Shown here in pieces: positions 26,388-33,086 of a stretch of 33,086 nt of DNA. The notes below the pieces were generated by a model, which did not search any database, was not told where the DNA came from, and saw only the letters and a list, made by a program, of their open reading frames with translations. Both the position numbers and the translations under genes were made by a program. Positions within the stretch are counted from its first letter, which is position 1, and each line of letters opens with the position of its first letter. Source of the DNA: Mesobacillus boroniphilus JCM 21738 (GTDB taxonomy: Bacteria; Bacillota; Bacilli; Bacillales; Cytobacillaceae); assembly GCF_000517385.1 (NCBI RefSeq), contig NZ_BAUW01000045.1, positions 1 to 33,086 on the forward strand. The letters are read 5' to 3'.

Positions 26388-28128
26388 TTACGCTTTGAAA
26401 GTGAAGAATTGGGGATAATCCAATTTAGAATCAAAATAGACAAGCATATAGGAAGATGAAGTCTCAATTTCTCCATTTTCAATAAACTTCTTAAGGTCAA
26501 TCGTGATATCCTCAAGCAGTGTATGCTTATATAATTCTTTTTCACTCATCCTCAATTCAGAGTACTGATGGCCGAGGGCCTCAGGTTTATGGATGATGCC
26601 ACGGTACAATTCTGAACGCTCCTCTTTGTTCATACTAAGTTCCCACCATGGCTTCCTTGGCTTGTATTTCATGCTTGCAAGATAGTCATATTTCATCAAG
26701 CTTTCAATTGCTTCTAAATTTTCCACACCTTTTTCCTGGAGAAAATTGAAAAGCCTTTTGAACAGGTCTTCAAGTTGATGGCCGATTCGGGACCATCCTC
26801 TCATCTCCCAATACGAACCAAATTCCTGGAAGAAATCAAATGGTGATGGGAATACCTTTGTGACTAGATATTCAACGGTACGGTCCATTCTGTGGTCATT
26901 CCAATATTTTTCAAGAACATCTTCAACCTGCTTGATCTTGATGATGTCGTTGAAATCAAGGACATTATTCCCGAGAATTTCATATGGTGAATGGTCCATA
27001 TACACATAATCATGCTGGCCAGCCCGCAGTCTCAACCCAGTCCCTCTCAGCATCTTCAGGAAGCCAAGCTGCAATTCCTCAGGCCGCATTGCAAATACAT
27101 CATTGAATGTTTTCTTGAACGATTGATAATCTTCTTCGGGCAAACCGGCAATTAAGTCAAGGTGCTGGTCAATCTTGCCGCCATCCTTGACCATTGTCAC
27201 AGTCCGCTTTAGCTTATCGAAATTCTGTTTTCTCATCACCAATTCATTTGTATAATCATTGGTCGACTGAACGCCAATCTCAAAGCGGAATAAACCTGCT
27301 GGCGCTTCCTGGTTCAGGAATTCAATGACCTCAGGACGCATGATATCAGCAGTAATTTCGAACTGGAACACAGTCCCAGGCAGATGCTCATCAATCAGGA
27401 AACGAAACATTTCCATTGCGTAGCTTCGGCTGATATTGAATGTCCTGTCGACGAATTTGATTGTCTTAGCACCATTCGCCATTAAGTAACGGATATCTTC
27501 CTTGACCTTCTCCCTGTCGAAGTAACGGACACCGACTTCAATGGAGGAGAGGCAAAACTGGCAGCTGAAGGGACAGCCGCGACTGGTTTCGAGATAAGTT
27601 ACCCTCTTGGAAAGGTGGGGAAGATCTTCTTCAAAACGATATGGAGACGGAAGCTCCTTCAACTCCAATTTATTATGTTGGGGATTCATTCGGATGCTAT
27701 CGTTTATTCGATAGGCTATCCCAGGCACTTCAGAAAAATCAGCTCCTGAAGCAAGTGCAGAAAGAAGCTGCTTGAATGTCTGTTCACCTTCACCGATGAC
27801 GATGACATCAAACTCTGCAACTTCCTTCATCCAATCCTGAACGTCGTAGGTAACCTCTGGGCCCCCTGCAATTATTTTAATTTCAGGTTGATTTTTTGAT
27901 CATCTTAATGACTTTAATGGTTTCTTCGATATTCCAAATGTAGCAGCTGAATCCAATGACATCAGGTTGTTTTTGAATTAAGTCTGACACGATATTAATG
28001 GCGGGATCTTTGATTGTATACTCAACTAGTTTCACGTTGAACTCTGGCTGAGCATATGCCTTCAAATACCTGATTGCAAGATTGGTGTGAATATATTTCG
28101 CGTTTAGCGTTGTTAGTACTATGTTCAT
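26388..28128 (-). CDS. B12-binding radical SAM protein with C-terminal DUF4080-like domain (apparent frameshift)
   Basis: This is a cytosolic enzyme with three parts. The N-terminal cobalamin-binding-like domain (MNIVLTTLNAKYIHTNLAIR, then DVIGFSCYIWN and IIAGGPEV) comes first. The radical SAM core has the cluster motif CPFSCQFC and the later FRFEIGVQST strand. The C-terminal ~180 residues include MKYDYLASMKYKPRKPWW, as in DUF4080 proteins. The start MNIVL at 28128 follows AAAGGAGA; a longer upstream start lacks one. The frame shifts at the T run 27892-27897 (A run in the mRNA): reading five A gives IKNQPEIKIIAGGPEV across the break. The corrected length is about 579 residues. The substrate is unknown. 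It is transcribed alone, downstream of the acyltransferase. Confidence 0.85.
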
Positions 28129-28221
28129 TGAAAAATCTCCTTTGTAAAAATCGAGCAGCAAATCAACTTTAAATTATATCTCAGTTTGGACAAAAAAGAC
28201 AGGGTGAATGCAGTTGAAAGA

Positions 28222-28257
28222 ATGAAAAGAGCCATTCCCTGGAATGAATGGCTCTTG
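28222..28257 (-). terminator. terminator of the acyltransferase gene
   Basis: The eleven-base stem AAGAGCCATTC/GAATGGCTCTT with an eight-base loop is followed by TTTT when read on the minus strand, 24 bases beyond the stop. Confidence 0.8.
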
Positions 28258-28280
28258 CTAGTGCTTATATTACGGAGGTG

Positions 28281-29324
28281 TTAACTGCTCAATAGCTTCC
28301 TTCTATAGAACCTCAGGATGGCTGTGAACCGGGTTTTAAGTCGGTTAATTCTTGAGGTTTTGAACTCGATCAGTGGTTGTGCTAATGCTGCTGCGTATTT
28401 GCTGGACAGCAGGAAAGTCAAAAGCAGTGCGATAACTGCAAGCAAAAGGAAGCGGTCAGGACTATGGAAGAAGTTCTGGACTTCGCTTTCACGGAAAGTT
28501 CGTACAAAAAAACCGTGCAGCAGATAAACGTATAGAGTATTTTTGCCAAGATCCGTAAAGAAATATTGCTTCTTCGGAACGATTGTCAAAAAGCTGAACA
28601 CCATCAGCAGGCTTAATAAATAAAAGCCTAAGCGAGTGAACATGCTTGATAATGAAGCTGCTTCCATTAATGAGTATGGTTTTGACCCAAGAAGCCATTT
28701 ATAGTCTATATCAGGATTGAAATAAAATCCTAAAAATACTATGGCGAAGGTTACCAGTGCTCCAACTTTGAAGGCTGGCCTTGTCAGTGTTTTGATATGG
28801 TCCTTTGTCAAATGGTACCCAAGCAGGAACAGCGGGAAGAAAACAAAGGTCCTTGAAAGACTCAAATAGTTGGATATCCAATCCACATATCCGACAGCTA
28901 ATCCTAATCCAAATGCAATCAACAGTCCAATGGGTGCTTTAAGTTTTGAAAAGCCAATCAGCATAATGTTCCAGCAGAATAGACTAATCAAAAACCATAG
29001 AGACCAATGTGGATTAAACGGATCCATGGTAAAAGTGGACTTGCTGTAAAGGAAATAATAGAAAATAGAATAGATCAGCTGAAAAATAAAGTATGGCAGT
29101 ATTAATTTCTTGGCAATTTTCATTACATAGCCTTTTTTATTGAAGCCTCTCGCAAAAAATCCAGAAACAAGGATGAAAGCCGGCATATGGAATGTATAAA
29201 TGACTTTATAAACATTATAAATCATTTCATTGTCCTCAATGAACGAGCGCAAAAGATGGCCAAATACGACGAAAAAAATCAAGATGAACTTGGCATTGTC
29301 AAAGTAGTAATCTCGTTGTTTCAT
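28281..29324 (-). CDS. acyltransferase family 3 membrane protein
   Basis: This is a 347-residue integral membrane protein of the acyltransferase-3 (OafA/WecH-like) family, which transfers acetyl or other acyl groups to extracytoplasmic sugars or polymers. The family start is RDYYFDNAKFILIFFVVFGH, with the conserved Asn and catalytic-type His, followed by TFHMPAFILVSGFFA. There are about ten hydrophobic segments, the WSLWFLISLFCWN helix, and the LGKNTLYVYLLHGFFVR motif near the end. The basic tail (RINRLKTRF ... RRKLLSS) is cytosolic. The ribosome binding site is AGGGAGGAAAT. No glycosyltransferase or polymer genes adjoin it, so the substrate cannot be told. Confidence 0.88.
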   Translation of the reverse strand: MKQRDYYFDNAKFILIFFVVFGHLLRSFIEDNEMIYNVYKVIYTFHMPAFILVSGFFARGFNKKGYVMKIAKKLILPYFIFQLIYSIFYYFLYSKSTFTMDPFNPHWSLWFLISLFCWNIMLIGFSKLKAPIGLLIAFGLGLAVGYVDWISNYLSLSRTFVFFPLFLLGYHLTKDHIKTLTRPAFKVGALVTFAIVFLGFYFNPDIDYKWLLGSKPYSLMEAASLSSMFTRLGFYLLSLLMVFSFLTIVPKKQYFFTDLGKNTLYVYLLHGFFVRTFRESEVQNFFHSPDRFLLLAVIALLLTFLLSSKYAAALAQPLIEFKTSRINRLKTRFTAILRFYRRKLLSS

Positions 29325-29652
29325 ATTTCCTCCCTTAATTAGAGACCCCCAAATACTAACCCTTTTTTACCCCATCCAGGATAAATGCAAACTAGGTTAA
29401 TTGCTCAAAATTAAGGAATACGATCCTAAATCAGGAATTAATGTTTCTGTACTATTACAAATTTCTCTCTGTTATATAAAAGTATTTCGTTATAAGATAC
29501 GGCTTATATTTAACATTTTTGAGTGTGTTCCATTAAAAAAAGTTTAAATGTTTGATATATGTCACAGCTTAATGATTTTAAAGTCTATAAAATTATTAGT
29601 GGGGAATGTCTTAAAGTCAATTACCTTAATAACCAAATTGGGGAGGGAGATT
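29325..29652. other. AT-rich gap between divergent genes
   Basis: This 328-base gap separates the divergent acyltransferase and oxidoreductase genes. It must hold both promoters, but I cannot fix them. An open frame from 29548 into the oxidoreductase is present, but it lacks a ribosome binding site and is not counted. Confidence 0.5.
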
Positions 29653-30666
29653 ATGTCTATCTTACCGAAAAAGAATGAATTAGGTTTTTACGAGATAAGA
29701 CTTGAATCGATTGGAGGGCTAGGCGCAAACCTTGCAGGAAAGATGCTTGCGGAAGCGGGTGTTCTAGGTCTTGGTTTGAACGGATCCAACTTTTCATCAT
29801 ATGGATCGGAGAAAAAAGGATCGCCGGTGAAAAGCTTTGTCCGTTTCTGTGAACCAGATACTGAAATCAGGGTCCACAGTCCAATAGAAGAGCCGCATGT
29901 TGTCGGCGTATTTCATGAGGCACTTTATAAAATGGTCGATGTAGTAAGCGGGTTGCGTCCGGACGGAATCCTGCTGGTGAATTCGACGAGAGATTTTGAC
30001 GACATCAAAAAAGATCTTCATCTAATGCATGGAACGCTGGCAATAGTTGATGCTCTATCCATCGCTGTTGAGGAAAAAACGAAAGTAAATACTGCGATGC
30101 TTGGTGCATTGTACCGTATTATTGATTTCCTCGATCCCGAAGCGATGAAAAAGGTTATTCGCAAAACTTTTGAAAAGAAATATCCTCATTTAGTTGAGCC
30201 GAATATCAGAACTTTCGAGAGAGGCTACAATGACGTTCAGTTTAAGACATACGCACCAGCAGAAGGAGCACAAGGCAAAGAATTCAAGCGCCCAATGCCG
30301 CTTCTTGGATATGAAACACAGGAAATCGGCGGTGTGATTACAGCGCAGGCAAACAGTATCCTCAAGGATTTAAGCGGTTCCAGACAAGGATTCCTGCCCC
30401 AATTCAACCAGCAAGAATGTATCAATTGTGCTGCATGTGATACGGCATGTCCTGATTATTGCTTTGTATGGGAAGAAGGAGAGGACAAACGGGGCAGAAA
30501 GCAAATGTTCCTAAAGGGAATTGATTATCAATATTGCAAAGGCTGCCTGAAGTGTGTTGAGGCATGTCCAACTACTGCGTTAAGTGAGCTGAGAGAAATG
30601 ATTGGCTATGCTGAGGAAAATCAAGTAAAACATAACTATCCTTATGTGACTGGAGGGATTTCTTAA
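29653..30666 (+). CDS. 2-oxoacid:ferredoxin oxidoreductase, gamma-delta fusion subunit
   Basis: This is a 337-residue subunit combining the gamma domain (residues ~10-190, IRLESIGGLGANLAGKML, with SSYGSEKKGSPVKSFVR) and a delta-type ferredoxin domain. The latter has two 4Fe-4S motifs: Cys256/259/262/266 (CINCAACDTACP) and Cys295/298/301/305 (CKGCLKCVEACP). In this enzyme family the complex oxidatively decarboxylates a 2-oxoacid (pyruvate, 2-oxoglutarate or a branched-chain acid) to acyl-CoA and passes electrons to ferredoxin. The start MSILPKKNELGFY follows GGGAGGGAG; the frame also opens upstream without a site. Its stop TAA shares an A with the next start (TAATG), so the two subunits are coupled. 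Confidence 0.9.
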   Translation: MSILPKKNELGFYEIRLESIGGLGANLAGKMLAEAGVLGLGLNGSNFSSYGSEKKGSPVKSFVRFCEPDTEIRVHSPIEEPHVVGVFHEALYKMVDVVSGLRPDGILLVNSTRDFDDIKKDLHLMHGTLAIVDALSIAVEEKTKVNTAMLGALYRIIDFLDPEAMKKVIRKTFEKKYPHLVEPNIRTFERGYNDVQFKTYAPAEGAQGKEFKRPMPLLGYETQEIGGVITAQANSILKDLSGSRQGFLPQFNQQECINCAACDTACPDYCFVWEEGEDKRGRKQMFLKGIDYQYCKGCLKCVEACPTTALSELREMIGYAEENQVKHNYPYVTGGIS

Positions 30667-32960
30667 TGTCCATTCTTGAAGAAAACGTAAAGGCAATGCG
30701 TACAGCAGAACAGTTGACAACCTTTGAATCCGGAAATGAAATGGCAGCAATGGCTGCGGCTCAGATCAACTATCATATCATGGGCTATTTTCCGATTACC
30801 CCTTCTACAGAAGTTGCTCAGTATTTGGATATGATGAAATCCAGAGGCGAGCATGATATAAAATTGATACCTGCTGATGGAGAACATGGTTCCGCAGGTA
30901 TCTGCTATGGTGCAGCTGCAACCGGAGCCCGCGTGTTCAACGCAACGAGTGCGAACGGGTTGATGTATATGCTCGAGCAGCTTCCGGTCCAATCTGGAAC
31001 ACGTTATCCAATGGTCCTGAACTTGGTTACACGTTCAATCAGCGGTCCGCTTGATATTCGCGGCGACCATTCAGATCTGTATTTTGCGTTAAATACAGGA
31101 TGGGTGATCCTGACCGCCAGGACACCGCAGGCTGTATACGATATGAACATTATGGCGCTGAAAATCGCCGAACACTCAGGTGTGCGCCTGCCTGTCATGG
31201 TCGCTTATGATGGCTTCTTTACATCTCATCAAAAGCGCAAAGTGAACTATTTCAAGGAACGTGCTGTTGTCCAGAGATTCGTTGGCGAGGCGCCGACTGA
31301 ATACAATTTTGCCAGGGATCCAAAGAAACCGTTGACAATCGGAGCGCACATGAACGGTGACGACTTGATGAACAACCACTTCCAGCAATCGGAAGCGATG
31401 TACAGAGCGAAAGATGTTTATAAAGAAGTGGCTGCAGAATATGCAAAATTATCAGGACGCAACTATGATATTCTTGACCTTTATCAAATGGAAGATGCTG
31501 AAGTAGCACTTTTCCTGTTGAATTCAGCGGCAGAGTCTGCCAAGGATGTTGTAGACAGGCTTCGTGAGAAGGGAATCAAGGCTGGTGTCATCAGCCCTAA
31601 TATCATCCGGCCATTCCCTGCGCAGGAAATCAGGGAAGCACTGAAGAATGTCAAATCACTTCTTGTAGGTGAGCGTGCGGATTCCTACGGCGGACATGGG
31701 CCTAACCTGACGCACGAAATTAAGTCCGCACTGCAGGAAGACAAAGGCAATGCAACAATCGTCCAGAGCAGGGTGTTTGGACTCGGCGGCAAAGACTTCT
31801 ATGCAGATGATGCTGAAGCATTTTTCGGCATGGCGATTGACGCTATGAAAAAAGGATACGCAGAAAAGCCATTTGACTACTACGGACATGTTGCTGGCGA
31901 TCCCGAAAAGGCATTGAAGCAGGTGATTGAGCCACAGCATGGCGATGTCTATAATTCAGGACTTATCCAGGTAACAAGAGATGAGGAAAGGAATAAACTG
32001 AATGTCAAAATTCCGCCATTAAGAGCGTTGACTTCCAAGCCGAAACGAATTGCATCAGGTCATGGCGCATGTCCAGGCTGCGGCATCTTCGGCGGACTGG
32101 AGCTATTCTTTAAAGGAATTGAAGGAGATCTCGTCATTCTTTTCCAAACGGGCTGCGCGTACGTTGTTACAACAGCGTATCCTCATACATCCCATAAGCA
32201 GACGACGATCCATAACCTGTTCCAGAATGGTGCGGCAACATTGTCAGGAACGCTTGAAGCCTTCCTTGAACTGAAACGCCGTGGTGAAATTGAAGTGTCT
32301 GCAGATGCTACCTTCGTTATGGTAACCGGCGATGGCGGTATGGACATCGGCATGGGCTCGGCAATCGGCACGGCACTTCGCGGACACAAGTTAATTATGC
32401 TTGAGTACGATAACGAAGGGTATATGAATACCGGTTCCCAGCTTTCATACTCCACTCCTTTTGGCCACATGACGAGTACATCAAACGTCGGCAAGGCACA
32501 AAAGGGTAAGGCGTTCCACCATAAGGATACAGCCCAGATCATGGCTTCTACCAATATTCCTTATGTATTCACAGGAACAGAAGCATTCCCGCAGGACCTT
32601 GTTAAAAAGGCTGCGAAGGCCCAGTGGTATGCGCAAAATGTTGGAACTGTATACGGCAAGCTTTTGATAACGTGCCCGCTCAACTGGAAATCGGAAGACC
32701 GCTTTGGCCAGACAATTGTCGAGGCAGCTGTGAATTCGAATTTCTTCCCGTTATACGAAGTGGAGCAAGGTGTCACAAACATCACTTACGATCCAGAAGC
32801 GAAAAACAAGAAGATTCCATTATCAGATTGGTTGAAATATATGGGTAAAACCAAGCATCTGTTAAAAGAAGAAAATAAGGATATGCTCGTGGAGTTTGAA
32901 GAAGAAGTCGAAAAAAGGTGGCAGCGACTGAAGGCTAAGCACGAAAATGAGTATCTATAA
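30666..32960 (+). CDS. 2-oxoacid:ferredoxin oxidoreductase, alpha-beta fusion subunit
   Basis: This 764-residue catalytic subunit fuses alpha and beta chains. The alpha part (residues ~20-420) has MGYFPITPSTEVAQYL, EHGSAGICYGAAATGARVF and the LDIRGDHSDLY region. The beta part (about 455-764) opens with ASGHGACPGCG (Cys469, Cys472, with FQTGCAYVV supplying a further cluster Cys). It binds thiamine diphosphate through GDGGMDIG (from Gly555) to YDNEGYMNTG. The acid substrate cannot be told from sequence. It is translationally coupled to the gamma-delta subunit by TAATG, with GGAGGG upstream. A strong terminator follows, so the operon has just these two genes. The enzyme needs low-potential ferredoxin; no ferredoxin gene is adjacent. 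Confidence 0.92.
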   Translation: MSILEENVKAMRTAEQLTTFESGNEMAAMAAAQINYHIMGYFPITPSTEVAQYLDMMKSRGEHDIKLIPADGEHGSAGICYGAAATGARVFNATSANGLMYMLEQLPVQSGTRYPMVLNLVTRSISGPLDIRGDHSDLYFALNTGWVILTARTPQAVYDMNIMALKIAEHSGVRLPVMVAYDGFFTSHQKRKVNYFKERAVVQRFVGEAPTEYNFARDPKKPLTIGAHMNGDDLMNNHFQQSEAMYRAKDVYKEVAAEYAKLSGRNYDILDLYQMEDAEVALFLLNSAAESAKDVVDRLREKGIKAGVISPNIIRPFPAQEIREALKNVKSLLVGERADSYGGHGPNLTHEIKSALQEDKGNATIVQSRVFGLGGKDFYADDAEAFFGMAIDAMKKGYAEKPFDYYGHVAGDPEKALKQVIEPQHGDVYNSGLIQVTRDEERNKLNVKIPPLRALTSKPKRIASGHGACPGCGIFGGLELFFKGIEGDLVILFQTGCAYVVTTAYPHTSHKQTTIHNLFQNGAATLSGTLEAFLELKRRGEIEVSADATFVMVTGDGGMDIGMGSAIGTALRGHKLIMLEYDNEGYMNTGSQLSYSTPFGHMTSTSNVGKAQKGKAFHHKDTAQIMASTNIPYVFTGTEAFPQDLVKKAAKAQWYAQNVGTVYGKLLITCPLNWKSEDRFGQTIVEAAVNSNFFPLYEVEQGVTNITYDPEAKNKKIPLSDWLKYMGKTKHLLKEENKDMLVEFEEEVEKRWQRLKAKHENEYL

Positions 32961-32964
32961 GACT

Positions 32965-32994
32965 AGAGAAGCCAGGATACCCTGGCTTCTTTTT
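32965..32994 (+). terminator. terminator of the oxidoreductase operon
   Basis: The perfect ten-base stem AGAAGCCAGG/CCTGGCTTCT with ATAC loop is followed by T residues. Confidence 0.92.
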
Positions 32995-33049
32995 AAATGT
33001 GGCCAAAAAGTTTTTTGAATTTTGAATAAAGTTAGCGAGATAATCAGGA

Positions 33050-33076
33050 AAACATCCCGATATTAAAGGGATTTTT
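33050..33076 (+). terminator. short hairpin with T run at the right edge
   Basis: ATCCC/GGGAT with a nine-base loop is followed by TTTTT. It may be an attenuator or terminator belonging to a gene outside the window. Confidence 0.3.
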
Positions 33077-33086
33077 ACCTTTCACC

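Noticed and set aside
29548-29652. N-terminal extension of the gamma-delta subunit
   Set aside because: No ribosome binding site for 29548, and the extension has no family resemblance; GGGAGGGAG precedes ATG 29653.

Overview
The window looks like chromosomal DNA of an endospore-forming member of the Bacillaceae (Bacillus sensu lato; the genus cannot be fixed from the sequence alone). The reasons are an alpha/beta-type small acid-soluble spore protein gene, a sigI-rsgI pair, treP-treA with TreR and CcpA sites, a T-box leader, strong AAGGAGG-type ribosome binding sites, a modest GC content, and a dispersed ~120 bp palindromic intergenic repeat. Nothing points to a phage, plasmid, insertion sequence or CRISPR array.

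Layout. 1-1200: wreck of a sugar ABC transporter in which two permease genes are fused and broken. 1200-2260: repeat copy, a small secreted Cys protein and a YkvA-like membrane protein (both minus). 2420-5713: trehalose operon treP-treA behind a promoter carrying two TreR boxes and two cre sites, but with no treR next to it. 5731-5842: a degenerate 21-bp tandem repeat. 5946-8175: YugN-like protein, AlaX-type tRNA-editing protein and a small hypothetical. 8183-9502: repeat copies flanking a YdjM/YvsG-type membrane hydrolase. 9542-12936: peptide-release factor RF3, then a T-box leader (candidate Tyr specifier) controlling an NhaC-family transporter. 13267-16570: a lone RND efflux permease. 16669-19434: an SDR plus aldehyde dehydrogenase operon whose promoter lies in a dyad. 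19660-23563: small membrane protein, a long untranslated leader, a secreted DUF5667-type protein, then sigI-rsgI. 23630-26384: SASP, a KtrB/KtrD-type potassium channel subunit, a DUF3905-like protein and two tiny overlapping genes. 26388-29324 (minus): B12-binding radical SAM protein and an acyltransferase-3 membrane protein. 29653-32994: two-gene 2-oxoacid:ferredoxin oxidoreductase with gamma-delta and alpha-beta fusions.

A striking property of the window is that eight otherwise intact, conserved genes (treA twice, yugN, the AlaX gene twice, nhaC, the RND gene twice, the aldehyde dehydrogenase, rsgI, the radical SAM gene) are each disrupted by one-base indels, nearly all in short homopolymers. 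The reading frame, start, stop and terminator of each gene are otherwise preserved. I interpret most of these as sequencing or assembly errors and annotate the genes as whole units. The ABC permease remnant is different: it carries a large internal deletion and a nonsense codon and is a real pseudogene.

Regulatory logic visible in the DNA: trehalose use by TreR induction and CcpA repression; an amino-acid-type transporter by tRNA-dependent antitermination; the SDR-ALDH operon by an unknown dyad-binding repressor; the SigI regulon by its membrane anti-sigma factor. No clearly novel defence or mobile system was found. The most interesting items are the DUF5667-SigI-RsgI neighbourhood with its ~300 nt leader, the 21-bp phased repeat, the SDR promoter dyad, and the repeat family with its truncated derivatives.
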